Below are positions 1-10,586 of a DNA stretch of 64,000 bases, piece by piece. The DNA lies in the NCBI RefSeq assembly GCF_024346455.1, contig NZ_JAGQCY010000007.1:1-64000 (forward strand). Reading direction: 5' to 3'. The notes under the pieces are model-generated. The model was not told where the DNA came from, ran no database searches, and saw nothing but the letters and a program-made list of their open reading frames with translations. Origin of the DNA: Cyanobium sp. Aljojuca 7A6. GTDB taxonomy: Bacteria; Cyanobacteriota; Cyanobacteriia; PCC-6307; Cyanobiaceae. How positions within the stretch are numbered: position 1 is the stretch's first letter; the number at the start of each line of letters is the position of its first letter. Position numbers and translations under genes: made by a program.

Positions 1-66
1 GGCTGCGCGATCACGCAGCCCCCTAAACCAATTGGCATAGGCAGTCGTCTCCCGAACCTCCACCAT
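1..66 (-). CDS. HigB/RelE-type toxin, N-terminal fragment (cassette 4)
   Basis: Twenty-two codons are visible before the window ends, starting at ATG 66-64 and reading MVEVRETTAYANWFRGLRDR then AA. This matches the usual N-terminus of the 'addiction module killer protein' group of RelE/HigB mRNA-interferase toxins (hydrophobic TxxxxxWFxxLRD pattern). The gene is the first of the cassette that begins at the crossover of the attC at 118-206. Toxin-antitoxin cassettes are common in large chromosomal integrons, and the antitoxin would be expected just beyond the left edge. A strong promoter ends right at the start codon, so the mRNA is probably leaderless. The family call rests on a short stretch and is therefore tentative. 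Confidence 0.65.
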   Translation of the reverse strand, partial: MVEVRETTAYANWFRGLRDRAA

Positions 67-72
67 TGGAGC

Positions 73-101
73 ATTGTATCCCAAGAGATACGAAAGCGCA
101 A
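73..101 (-). promoter_or_regulatory. Promoter with overlapping operator palindrome for the toxin cassette
   Basis: Reading the minus strand, a -35 element TTGCGC (101-96) is followed by a 17-bp spacer and a -10 element TACAAT (78-73), close to the sigma-70 consensus. The imperfect palindrome GTATCTCTTGGGATAC (91-76) fills the spacer and touches the -10 box, where a toxin-antitoxin autorepressor would be expected to bind. The start codon (66) lies 6 bp past the -10 box, about where transcription should begin, so the transcript is probably leaderless. Confidence 0.6.
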
Positions 102-117
102 CCCGCTCTTTTCGTCT

Positions 118-206
118 GTCTAACGCTTCCGATCACCTGCCCGCCAGGCACTCTGCGAATGAAGATATGCCATAGGCGGCGGGTCAGGTGCATCGGATTG
201 TTCGGC
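118..206 (-). other. attC recombination site C (end of cassette 3)
   Basis: Read on the minus strand the site opens with GCCGAAC (R'', 206-200) and closes with GTTAGAC (R', 124-118). The inner arms are complementary: CCGATGCACCTGACCCGCC near R'' pairs with GGCGGGCAGGTGATCGG near R', leaving two unpaired extrahelical bases on the R'' side. That asymmetry is a hallmark of attC sites, which recombine as folded single strands. R'' begins 4 bp after the hsdR stop codon. Crossover is expected between G124 and T123. Confidence 0.85.
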
Positions 207-210
207 CTCC

Positions 211-3305
<3,095 letters not shown>

Positions 3306-3309
<4 letters not shown>

Positions 3310-4043
3310 TCGGCCTCCTGCCCGTCATCACCGGGCTCAGCAGCGGTGGCGCCGATGCCGGCTCCACTGCCTTCGGAGAGGTACTCGTTCAGCGCGGCCT
3401 TGTACGCCTCTCGATCGCCGTGGAACAGCACCCGACTCGGCAACAGTTCAAGTTCACCTAGCCGTATCAATTCATTGTCACGGTCAAAAGCCTCATTGAA
3501 GTCGGTGTGGTCCTCGTAGTACACGCGCGCGCCGGGCGTCTGCATCAGCGCATCGCGGTGGATGCGGTAGAGAAACGACACGATGGTGTCCGCTGCCTGG
3601 GCCGCAAGCGTGGCCTGTCGAAGATCAAGCCGGGCGGAGAAGCCGTCGCGGCCATGGGAGGCCATGCCGTAACCGTTCCGGAGTTCACACAGTCCTTGGA
3701 TGGTCTGGAGCAGCCCGCGGATCGTCTTCTCTACCGATTCGCGCGCCTTGGTCGGGTCGGGATGGTTGCGCGGCAGCAGCGCCAGGCGGTTGGTGGTCTC
3801 CCTAAGGAGCTTCGGCGCGTCCCAGTTTGTGTCCGCCTGCTGACCGATGTCTGCGAGCACCGTCTTGCACACCGACTCGACCAGCGTCTTGGAGAGGTCG
3901 AAGGCGAAGTCGGGCACGCTTTCCAGCGCGTTCTCTATGGCGTGGATCTGCTGTTCGATTGTCTCGGAGATGGGGCCATCGAGCACCGCCGCGCGGGCGC
4001 CGACCATCTGAAAGCGCGCAGGGGCTGTGGAGGGTTCAACCAT
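3306..4043 (-). CDS. Abi-C domain (abortive-infection-type) protein inside the R-M operon
   Basis: The 245-residue product carries the conserved C-terminal block of abortive infection family proteins, with [13 protein letters not shown] at about residues 122-134 followed by a helical segment. Abi-C proteins are found in many defence operons, but their biochemical activity is not established. The chosen ATG (4043) is preceded by GGAGGTGCGCC, a good ribosome binding site; a GTG at 4070 would add nine residues. The start overlaps the end of hsdS by 8 bp and the stop overlaps the hsdR start by 4 bp, so the four genes should be made together. It may sense failure of restriction or trigger dormancy; this is inference. 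Confidence 0.8.
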
Positions 4044-5334
4044 GGCGCACCTCCACACGCAACTGGCCACTCAAGAGCTTAGGAAGCAAATAGTCGCGCA
4101 TTTCGGCAAGCCTGCGAGATTCAAGTTGCGCCATCGCGCGAATCTCGAACAAAGGCGCGATCACCTGATTGCTTCGTTCTAGAAACATAGGCGGCGGCAC
4201 CGCCACAAGCGCTTGGCTCAGATGGCCCCGCTTGATGTGGCCCATGGTTGTTGCCTTGCTCGCGGCGATGAGGCGAAATTCTGGCAGATGATGCTGGACC
4301 CACTCGAATACCAGCCATTGTGGGTACTCGTCCGAAGTTACCTTGAACAAGTGCTGATTCAATGCTCCAGGACCGCCAAACCAAAAAGCCGCTTCAAGCG
4401 TTCCGGACCAAGAGAACAGCAGGTCGCCGTCCCGTATCTTGTAAATCTCGCTGATGGAATCGTTGGAAGTGTCGGCTCCTTCCGTTGAACCCTTGCGAAG
4501 CTGGGCGATCTTGATGACCGGGAGATCGGTGCCGTCCTCGCGTGGAGGGTACTTCTGGAGTGCCAGTCCGTTGAGAAACTCTGCGACGCTATCGAGAGGC
4601 TTTATCTCCCACCCCAGCGGAACAGGGCCTATGGCGGAATCTACGAAGCGGGTTGGAAGGGCGTCGAAGACAGGCTGGGGCATTCCGGGAAAGGCAGAGC
4701 TGCCTTCGGCCTTGGCCTTGACCGGCTCGAAGTCCACGTACCACGCCCGGAAGATCGCCCGCCCCAGCCGCTCCAGCGCCCGCGCGGTCTGCCGGTTCTG
4801 TTCGATCTTGTCATCCAGCGCGCCAAGGACTCCGGCGATGGCGCGTTGTTCATCAATCGGAGGTAGCGTAGTTTCAAACTCGCAAATACGACCGGGGGAT
4901 GTGTGGCGCACCGACGATCCTGACGCGGTGGCCAGAATGTGGTGTCTATAGTCGTCCGCACGTAGCCGATAGAATAGAAAGCGCTTATCCGCCTCGGCAT
5001 CGTGTTTGATCTCGATGAGCCCTACTCGCTGATTGTGCAGGTAGCGTCTACCGACAGATTCGGGGATCAGAGCAGGATAGCCAAGAGTATCGCCAGCCTT
5101 GCTGAGATCGGTCATCGTCACAACCAGATCGCCAGCCTGAAGGACGTAGTCATCAGGCACCGGTCCCGCGTAATACTTCAATTTGGTGTCTTGGAAGCCA
5201 CCACCGATGGCAAAGTTGCCTGGTGTGACGAGTACGTCTGGGGTCGTCTCGTCAGTGAAATACTCACCCTTGAATGCGAAGCCATGCTTCACATGGATGT
5301 AACTGCCAAGCGTGGGGCGACAAGCATCATTCAT
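4036..5334 (-). CDS. hsdS: Type I restriction enzyme, S (specificity) subunit
   Basis: HsdS recognises the bipartite DNA target for both methylation and restriction. The 432-residue protein has the standard layout: target recognition domain 1 (about residues 1-165), a central conserved helical region beginning around PPIDEQRAIAGVLGALDDKI, target recognition domain 2, and a C-terminal conserved helix ending MRDYLLPKLLSGQL. The target sequence cannot be predicted from the protein. The start ATG at 5334 is chosen because it overlaps the hsdM stop by 8 bp (ATGAATGA). A longer reading frame upstream only runs back inside hsdM. Both domains look complete. Confidence 0.95.
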   Translation of the reverse strand: MNDACRPTLGSYIHVKHGFAFKGEYFTDETTPDVLVTPGNFAIGGGFQDTKLKYYAGPVPDDYVLQAGDLVVTMTDLSKAGDTLGYPALIPESVGRRYLHNQRVGLIEIKHDAEADKRFLFYRLRADDYRHHILATASGSSVRHTSPGRICEFETTLPPIDEQRAIAGVLGALDDKIEQNRQTARALERLGRAIFRAWYVDFEPVKAKAEGSSAFPGMPQPVFDALPTRFVDSAIGPVPLGWEIKPLDSVAEFLNGLALQKYPPREDGTDLPVIKIAQLRKGSTEGADTSNDSISEIYKIRDGDLLFSWSGTLEAAFWFGGPGALNQHLFKVTSDEYPQWLVFEWVQHHLPEFRLIAASKATTMGHIKRGHLSQALVAVPPPMFLERSNQVIAPLFEIRAMAQLESRRLAEMRDYLLPKLLSGQLRVEVRHG

Positions 5335-7009
5335 CTGCTTGGACCCTTGTGAGCTGCTCTCGAACCACCGCTGTAAACCGTTCGCTCTCCCCAAAGCACT
5401 CCTCCAACTCCGCCAGCAGGCGCGGGTACTTCTCCGCGAACGGCTCGCCATCGTCCTCCTGCTCCTCGGCGCCCACGTAGCGGCCGGGTGTGAGCACGAA
5501 GCCGCGCTTGTCTATGCCCGCGATCGTCTCGGCCTTGCAGAAGCCGGGGATGTCACGGTACTTCCACGCGCCGTGCTGGGCCTCGTTCCACCAGGCGGGC
5601 GCAGGCTCACCGCGCCACTGGCGGAAGGCGTAAACGATGCGGCCGAGGTCGGAATCGAAGTTTGGGTCGCCCATGCCGTCGGCCAGCATGCTCTCGCCGT
5701 CGTCGCCTCCGGTGAGGACGCGCAGCGTCCGGGTCTTCAGGGTGCCGAGCTTGTGGGCGTTGATGAAGAGGGTCTCGCCATTCCGCTCGCGTCCGCCGTG
5801 CTTGAGGTTCCTTCCACTCTTGTCGCGTGTAAGGAACCAGAGGCAGGCGGGGATGCCGGTGGTGAGGAAGAGCTGGGCCGGCAGCGCGACGATGCAATCC
5901 ACCAGGTCGGCCTTGACGATGCGTTCGCGGATCTCGCCCTCGCCGCCGGAGCCGGTGGAGAGCGAGCCGTTGGCCATGACGAAGCCTGCCACCCCTCCGC
6001 CGCGGCCATTGGGCGGCGCGAGGTGGTGGATAAAATGCTGGATCCAGGCGTAGTTGGCGTTGCCGACAGGCGGCGTGCCGTATCGCCAGCGCCCGTCGTC
6101 GCCTAATAGCTTGCCGGACCAGTCAGAGATGTTGAACGGCGGATTAGCGAGGATGTAGTCGGCCTTGAGGTCGGGGTGGAGGTTGCGCAGGAAGCTGTCG
6201 GCGGGCTGGCTGCCGAGATTGGCTTCAATGCCGCGGATGGCGAGGTTCATGTGTGCCAGCCGCCAGGTGGTGGGGTTCGACTCCTGGCCGAAGATCGAGA
6301 TGTCGGTCTTCTGACCGCCGTGCGCTTCCACGAAGCGTTCCGACTGCACGAACATGCCCGCCGAGCCGCAGCAGGGGTCGTAGACGCGACCTTCGTAGGG
6401 TTCGAGCATCTCGACCAGTAGCCGGACGATGCAGCGTGGCGTGAAGAACTCGCCACCGAGCTTGCCCTCGGCCTGGGCGAACTTACCGAGGAAGTATTCG
6501 TATACGCGGCCAAGGGTGTCGCGGGCCTTGGCGCGGTCGCCCTTGAAGCCGACGTCCGCGATCAGTTCGATCAGCCCCTTCATCTTCTCCGGAGCAATGC
6601 CGCGGCGGGCGTAGTCCCGCGGCAGCTTTCCCTTGAGGCCCGGGTTGTCTCGCTCTACTGCGAGGATGGCGTCGTCGATCAGCGTTGAGATGTCTGCGCG
6701 CGCGGCCTGGTTCTGAAGGTTCTGCCAGCGTGCCTCTGGGGGCACCCAGAAGACCCGTTCGGCGGTGTATTCGTCGCGGCTCTCCAGAAGGCTTTCTAGT
6801 TGCTGCCCTGTGATGCCATCAGCTTCCAACTCAGCTTGCAGCTCATCTCTGCGAGCTGCGAAAGAATCTGAAATGTACTTAAGAAATAGCAGACCTAAGA
6901 CAACATGCTTGTATTCGGCTGCGTCGATTTGACCTCGAAGAGTATCAGCAGCCTTCCAGAGGGCTTCTTGATTGGCGAGGTCTGTGGGTTTGGATTCAGA
7001 CGATGCCAT
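5327..7009 (-). CDS. hsdM: Type I restriction enzyme, M (adenine methyltransferase) subunit
   Basis: HsdM transfers methyl groups from S-adenosylmethionine to adenine N6 in the HsdS target, marking host DNA. The 560-residue protein has an N-terminal helical HsdM domain (about 1-140), the SAM-binding motif DPCCGSAG (about 211-218) and the catalytic NPPF (289-292) of N6-adenine methylases. ATG 7009 (MASSESKPTDLAN) is chosen because family homology begins there; a longer frame to 7141 is not conserved-looking. The 176-bp leader up to the cassette boundary has a possible -10 element (TAGAAT, 7037-7032) but only a weak -35, so the promoter is uncertain. Read-through from cassettes 1 and 2 is also possible. 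Confidence 0.96.
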   Translation of the reverse strand: MASSESKPTDLANQEALWKAADTLRGQIDAAEYKHVVLGLLFLKYISDSFAARRDELQAELEADGITGQQLESLLESRDEYTAERVFWVPPEARWQNLQNQAARADISTLIDDAILAVERDNPGLKGKLPRDYARRGIAPEKMKGLIELIADVGFKGDRAKARDTLGRVYEYFLGKFAQAEGKLGGEFFTPRCIVRLLVEMLEPYEGRVYDPCCGSAGMFVQSERFVEAHGGQKTDISIFGQESNPTTWRLAHMNLAIRGIEANLGSQPADSFLRNLHPDLKADYILANPPFNISDWSGKLLGDDGRWRYGTPPVGNANYAWIQHFIHHLAPPNGRGGGVAGFVMANGSLSTGSGGEGEIRERIVKADLVDCIVALPAQLFLTTGIPACLWFLTRDKSGRNLKHGGRERNGETLFINAHKLGTLKTRTLRVLTGGDDGESMLADGMGDPNFDSDLGRIVYAFRQWRGEPAPAWWNEAQHGAWKYRDIPGFCKAETIAGIDKRGFVLTPGRYVGAEEQEDDGEPFAEKYPRLLAELEECFGESERFTAVVREQLTRVQADE

Positions 7010-7179
7010 AGAGGGGCTTAGCTTGACAGGGATTCTAGGCCGAGCAAGCCGAGGCAGCCAGAGGCAACGGAGCAGCCTTCGATGCGCATGGGCGACTGAC
7101 CAGGAGTCTCGCCGGAGTGATACCGACAGAGCTACTAACATGAAAAACGCAATGGGTTCTTAAGGCTGTTGACGGGCAG

Positions 7180-7266
7180 GCCGAACGCTCAAGATCAGCG
7201 GCGGGCTTGAAGCTGGATCGCAAGTTGGTAACTCTTGCTCCCGTCCGCTGAATCTTGATGTTAGGC
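7180..7266 (-). other. attC recombination site B (end of cassette 2)
   Basis: On the minus strand the site begins GCCTAAC (R'', 7266-7260) and ends GTTCGGC (R', 7186-7180). The arm CAAGATTCAGCGGACGGG pairs with CCCGCCGCTGATCTTG, leaving two extrahelical bases on the R'' side. The TAA stop of the cassette 2 gene lies inside R''. Crossover is expected between G7186 and T7185. Confidence 0.87.
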
Positions 7267-7878
7267 GGTCCTCGCTGAAGTGGATCCGTTTGGGCCGGCT
7301 GCTCGTGCCACAGCTCCGGGGAGGTCCTCAAATGAAACCGCTGTTGGGCAAAGCCTCTGAAGCGTGCCTAGAGAGATCATCTTTTGGTTACTACACGATT
7401 CGTTAAGTACGGGCGTTCCGAGCACATAGAACTCCCACTGATTCACATTGAGCGGATCGATCGATTCCTGTGCGATGTGGGCATGAACTGCGAAGACGTA
7501 GACGTCAGCTGGCCTGGCTGCTTCTGTAGCCGAAATGTTCGTTGAGGCATCCCAGCTGAGCTTGGGAGCAATGTCGAAGCCAACGCTCGAGAGCCTCGCT
7601 TGGGCCCAGGACTGAATAAAGCCTGAAGCCTTGACCTCAACTTTAATGCCGGAATCGGTGACCAAATCGTAGGCATCCCACTCAGTTTGAACGCCGCTAT
7701 CGGCACCCAGCGCATGCGCTACCAGAAACTCAGCAAGGATGCCACGCTGCGAGTTGCTGATGAGATCCGAGCCTGACCATTGCCAGAACTGGTGCAGGGA
7801 GACACCTAGAGGTGCGCCATTCGCGTGCAGAGGCTCTAACCCACTCTTGCGCTCAGTTTCGATTCGTCCGAGGTTCAT
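7261..7878 (-). CDS. Cassette 2 protein with a PD-(D/E)XK nuclease-like motif
   Basis: No function is established for this 205-residue cassette protein. It contains a plausible PD-(D/E)XK endonuclease core: a helix with E50 (GILAEFLVAHAL), then D71 in WDAYDLVT, then the EVK triad E81-V-K83 inside GIKVEVKAS. This is the order and spacing expected of restriction-endonuclease-like folds. The start ATG at 7878 follows the cassette boundary by 25 bp and has GGGAG about 10 bp upstream. The stop lies inside attC B. Base composition is much poorer in GC than the core genome. The nuclease call is inference from motif spacing; it could be a non-catalytic member of the fold. Confidence 0.6.
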   Translation of the reverse strand: MNLGRIETERKSGLEPLHANGAPLGVSLHQFWQWSGSDLISNSQRGILAEFLVAHALGADSGVQTEWDAYDLVTDSGIKVEVKASGFIQSWAQARLSSVGFDIAPKLSWDASTNISATEAARPADVYVFAVHAHIAQESIDPLNVNQWEFYVLGTPVLNESCSNQKMISLGTLQRLCPTAVSFEDLPGAVARAAGPNGSTSARTA

Positions 7879-7897
7879 CTTGAGACTACTCCCATCT

Positions 7898-7987
7898 GCC
7901 TAACGCTCGCCATCACCAGGCCGCAGTGATACTGGACTATAGATAGTAACCATCCGGCGGCGGCTCTGGTGCATGGCGGTGTTAGGC
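7898..7987 (-). other. attC recombination site A (end of cassette 1)
   Basis: On the minus strand the site opens GCCTAAC (R'', 7987-7981) and closes GTTAGGC (R', 7904-7898), a perfect 7-bp inverted pair. Next to these, CGCCATGCACCAG pairs with CTGGTGATGGCG with one extrahelical G, the strand-selection feature of attC sites. Total length is 90 bp. The TAA stop of the cassette 1 gene is inside R''. Crossover is expected between G7904 and T7903. Confidence 0.9.
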
Positions 7988-8698
7988 GATTGCGCTCTTG
8001 GTGCACCTAACTGATGATATCAAATTGCCAATCTCATTGCCGAAAAGTGCAATGTAGCTGTCGCTTAGGCCTCGCGAACTGCTGGGGTGCGGCAGGGACA
8101 CTATGCTGCACCTCTGAAAGCTTTGGAAGCCAATCCTGAATCTGCGGCCAGAAAACTCCTTCTGTACTTTTCGTAGCGGATTGGTCTCCGCGCCTACAAT
8201 CGCGGAAAATCGAGCCAAGATCGACGACTTCTGAAGAACGTCAATCATTACAGACCCCATGAAGAGGATTACGGCTGGATCCAGCTCCGACACGAGGAAT
8301 AGGAAGTTATCAACCTGCGCAGGATCAGAAAGCTTGGAGTTAAAGCTCCCCTCAATGTGGTGTCCATTGGTATTACACCAGTTGGTCTGCACAATGCATT
8401 TTTCAAAGGGGCCGCCCAGGCCCTCACGATCTAGCGGATGCCCCCATAGCTCGAACCACCGGTGTATGCGATTGTCATAGCGCCATGCCAATGCGCGACT
8501 TCCATGTGCCGGTGTTTTATTTGAGAAGGTGGTCTCTGCATCTGGATCAAAAAATGGCGCAGGGTTCCCTTCTGCAAAAAGACGCTGATCATCTAAGCTG
8601 AACCCCCACTCGTAGCCACAGATTAGAATCCCGCGCTTGTCGTTAAGCCCTAGAAAGAGACTGTTTGCGAGGTTTAGTTCTTTGGTCACCGTAGCCAT
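7982..8698 (-). CDS. Cassette 1 protein, possible uracil-DNA-glycosylase-like fold
   Basis: This 238-residue protein is not firmly recognised. Three features recall the uracil-DNA glycosylase superfamily fold: an N-terminal strand-loop GILICGYEWGFS where family members have a G-rich active-site loop, a central hydrophobic strand AVILFMGSVMIDVL, and a late SLPHPSSSRGLSD segment resembling the HPS motif. This is a fold-level suggestion only. It is the first cassette after attI, so it should be the best expressed if transcription enters from the intI side. The ATG (8698) lies 17 bp from the cassette boundary with AGGAG directly in front. The TAA lies inside attC A. Confidence 0.55.
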   Translation of the reverse strand: MATVTKELNLANSLFLGLNDKRGILICGYEWGFSLDDQRLFAEGNPAPFFDPDAETTFSNKTPAHGSRALAWRYDNRIHRWFELWGHPLDREGLGGPFEKCIVQTNWCNTNGHHIEGSFNSKLSDPAQVDNFLFLVSELDPAVILFMGSVMIDVLQKSSILARFSAIVGAETNPLRKVQKEFSGRRFRIGFQSFQRCSIVSLPHPSSSRGLSDSYIALFGNEIGNLISSVRCTKSAIA

Positions 8699-8709
8699 CT
8701 CCTGATTCG

Positions 8710-8780
8710 CCTAACTCTTTATTGGGCGGTTCCGTGAACCACAGAACTTCCTGCGCCCCTTTCCGTGAACCACAGCTGAC
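8710..8780 (-). other. Candidate attI primary recombination site
   Basis: The first cassette begins at a core site GTTAGGC (minus, 8716-8710) within AAAGAGTTAGGC. Upstream of the core lie two identical 15-bp direct repeats, TTCCGTGAACCACAG on the plus strand at 8731-8745 and 8761-8775, exactly 30 bp apart. An inverted partial copy, GTGGTTCACGG, is at 8851-8861. Integron attI sites characteristically carry direct repeats that act as additional integrase-binding sites next to the core. Everything between the intI stop (8887) and the core is non-coding. Confidence 0.65.
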
Positions 8781-8886
8781 GCCAGCGAAACATCGGACGA
8801 AAATCCTTTCCTGCACAGCGATCTTAATTGGATGGCCAAGTCTTTTGGCAGTGGTTCACGGGTCCGATAACCACATGTAGCCATGA

Positions 8887-9858
8887 CTACATCAAGTCTG
8901 CTGGACTGCAGACAGCCAGCGGCCCTCGGTTCAGCACATGGGTGTAGATCATGGTGGTGCTCACATCCTGATGGCCCAGCAGTTCCTGGATCGTGCGGAT
9001 GTCTTGCCCCCGTTCCAACAGGTGGGTCGCGAAGGAGTGGCGGAAGGTATGGCAGCTGGCCGCTTTCGTCAGCCCCGCCTCAGCCACAGCCAGCTTCACA
9101 GCCTTCTGCACCACGCTCGGATCGAGGTGGTGGCGGCCCTGGGTTCCTGAGGCCCGGTCTCGCCAGCGGTTTTGTTGGGGAAACACCCATTGCCAGGCCC
9201 ACTCCCGATCCGCCTTCGGGTATTTCCTCGCCAGGGCGTAGGGCATCACCACCCGGCCCCAGCCCGCCGCCAGATCACCCTGATGCAGCTGGCGCACCCT
9301 CCGCAGATGCTCCTGCAGCTCGGGCACCAGGCTCTGCGGCAGCAGCGTCAGCCGGTCCTTGCCGCCCTTGCCGTCGCGCACCGTGAGCTCCCGTCGCTGA
9401 ACATCGAGATCCTTCACGCGCAGGCGCAGCGCCTCCATCAACCGGAGGCCACTGCCGTAGAGCAGCCCCACCACCAGTGCCGCCTCTCCCTCCAGTTGTT
9501 GGCGCACCGCCCGCACCTCCGCTTCGCTGAGCACCACCGGCAGCCGGCGCCGTGTTCGCGCCCGCACCACCCCCTCCAGCTCCAGATCCCGCTCCAGCAG
9601 CTCCCGGTACAGAAACAGCAGCGCCGCCAGCGCCTGGTTCTGGGTGGAGGCGCTCACCTGCAGCTCCACCGCCAGGTGGCTCAGGAAGGCGTTCACCTCG
9701 GCGCTGCCCATCTCGCGCGGGTGGCGCCTGCCGTGAAACCGGAGGAATCGCCGCAGCCACTGCTCGTAGGTGTTCACGGTGCGGCGGGCGTAATGGCGCA
9801 TCTGCAGCTCTTCGCGATAGCGCTGGATCAGGCCTGGGGCGCGGCTGGCGTCGGCCAT
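8887..9858 (-). CDS. intI: Integron integrase (site-specific tyrosine recombinase)
   Basis: IntI inserts and excises gene cassettes by recombining attI and attC. The 323-residue protein has an N-terminal SAM-like core-binding domain (about 8-90) and a catalytic domain with the tyrosine-recombinase residues: R139 in [19 protein letters not shown]270 and R273 in CHTFRHSF, H296 in LLGHQDV and the nucleophile Y305 in TTMIYTHVL. The feature that separates IntI from XerC/D is the extra motif [19 protein letters not shown] (about 208-226), present and close to the class 1 sequence. ATG 9858 gives the usual family length; the frame extends further upstream without homology. Its 3' end faces the cassettes. 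All catalytic residues are intact. Confidence 0.96.
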   Translation of the reverse strand: MADASRAPGLIQRYREELQMRHYARRTVNTYEQWLRRFLRFHGRRHPREMGSAEVNAFLSHLAVELQVSASTQNQALAALLFLYRELLERDLELEGVVRARTRRRLPVVLSEAEVRAVRQQLEGEAALVVGLLYGSGLRLMEALRLRVKDLDVQRRELTVRDGKGGKDRLTLLPQSLVPELQEHLRRVRQLHQGDLAAGWGRVVMPYALARKYPKADREWAWQWVFPQQNRWRDRASGTQGRHHLDPSVVQKAVKLAVAEAGLTKAASCHTFRHSFATHLLERGQDIRTIQELLGHQDVSTTMIYTHVLNRGPLAVCSPADLM

Positions 9859-9917
9859 GGGCTCGAGAGTTTGGGGGCCTCTTGAGAGTTCCCCAGCCGG
9901 GCCCACTCCCCCTAATC

Positions 9918-9939
9918 TGTACAGACCCCATGTACAGAC
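9918..9939. promoter_or_regulatory. Direct repeat TGTACAGAC x2, candidate operator between intI and the toxin-antitoxin pair
   Basis: Two copies of TGTACAGAC (9918-9926 and 9931-9939) are separated by 4 bp, and each contains the palindrome TGTACA. They lie 7 bp before the antitoxin start codon and 60 bp before the intI start, in the 88-bp divergent region. This is where an antitoxin autorepressor would bind, and it could also affect intI. It does not match the cyanobacterial LexA consensus. Confidence 0.45.
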
Positions 9940-9946
9940 GCCCTCC

Positions 9947-10201
9947 ATGGCGCGCGTCTCGGTGACCCACCTGCGCCAGAACCTGCCGGCCTGGCTCAAG
10001 CGCGTGCAGGCCGGGGAAGCGATTCAGGTCACCTCCCACGGGCGGGTGATTGCCCGCATCGAGCCGGAACACGACCCGGCCGAGGAGGCCCGCCGCTGGC
10101 TGGAAGGGCTGGGCGGCAGCGTCACCCTGGGGGATGTCGTCGCCCCGATCGCCGATGGCGACGCCGATCTCGAAGGCACCGGTGATGCTGACCATCTGTG
10201 A
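9947..10201 (+). CDS. Type II antitoxin, Phd/YefM family
   Basis: The 84-residue protein has the Phd/YefM DNA-binding N-terminus ([20 protein letters not shown] followed by [18 protein letters not shown]), then an acidic flexible C-terminal tail that would neutralise the toxin. ATG 9947 is chosen because homology begins at [10 protein letters not shown]; the frame remains open upstream without conserved sequence. The gene overlaps the toxin gene by 17 bp. Antitoxins of this family usually repress their own promoter, here probably through the TGTACAGAC repeats just upstream. It is divergent from intI and outside the cassette array. Confidence 0.87.
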   Translation: MARVSVTHLRQNLPAWLKRVQAGEAIQVTSHGRVIARIEPEHDPAEEARRWLEGLGGSVTLGDVVAPIADGDADLEGTGDADHL

Positions 10202-10586
10202 CACCCATGTGCTGCTGTTCTGGGCCCATGAGCCGGCCCGGCTGTCCCGCCGTGCCGCGGCGGCTCTGGAGCAGGGGCGCGCCCAAGGGCAGCTGGCCAT
10301 CGCCGACATCAGCCTCTGGGAGCTGGCCCTGCTCCACGAGCGCGGACGCCTGAGCCTGCCGGACGACGTGCCCCCGGCCCTCTACCTGCGCCGCCTGCTC
10401 GAAGCCCTGCGGCTGGAGGTGCTGCCGATCACCGCCGAGATCGCCCTGCTCTCCCGGGGCCCCCAGTTCCGCCATGGCGACCCGGCCGATCGCCTCATCG
10501 CCGCCACGGCCCTGCAGGGCCGCCGGCCCCTGATCAGCGCCGACGAGAAGCTCCGCGCCATTCCGGAGCTGGAGACGATCTGGTGA
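10185..10586 (+). CDS. VapC-type PIN-domain toxin ribonuclease
   Basis: A 133-residue PIN-domain protein. The acidic metal-binding residues typical of VapC endoribonucleases are visible: the aspartate in [10 protein letters not shown] (about residue 5), the glutamate in ISLWELALL (about 47), and the aspartates in HGDPADRLIAATA near residue 100. Its start overlaps the antitoxin by 17 bp, as in most toxin-antitoxin operons. Partner Phd-type antitoxins are common for this PIN subgroup. The stop TGA overlaps the GTG of the next acetyltransferase gene (GTGA), so that gene may be co-transcribed. Next to an integron, such a pair could help to retain the region; that is inference. Confidence 0.9.
   Translation: MLTICDTHVLLFWAHEPARLSRRAAAALEQGRAQGQLAIADISLWELALLHERGRLSLPDDVPPALYLRRLLEALRLEVLPITAEIALLSRGPQFRHGDPADRLIAATALQGRRPLISADEKLRAIPELETIW

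Noticed and set aside
7035-7331. A 98-codon frame across attC B as a gene
   Set aside because: Its sequence is translated attC stem, cassette leader and cassette 2 tail; such frames arise by read-through of attC sites.
9918-9939. TGTACA repeats as a LexA (SOS) box controlling intI
   Set aside because: SOS control of intI is known elsewhere, but the spacing does not fit the cyanobacterial RGTACNNNDGTWCB site, and an antitoxin operator is simpler.
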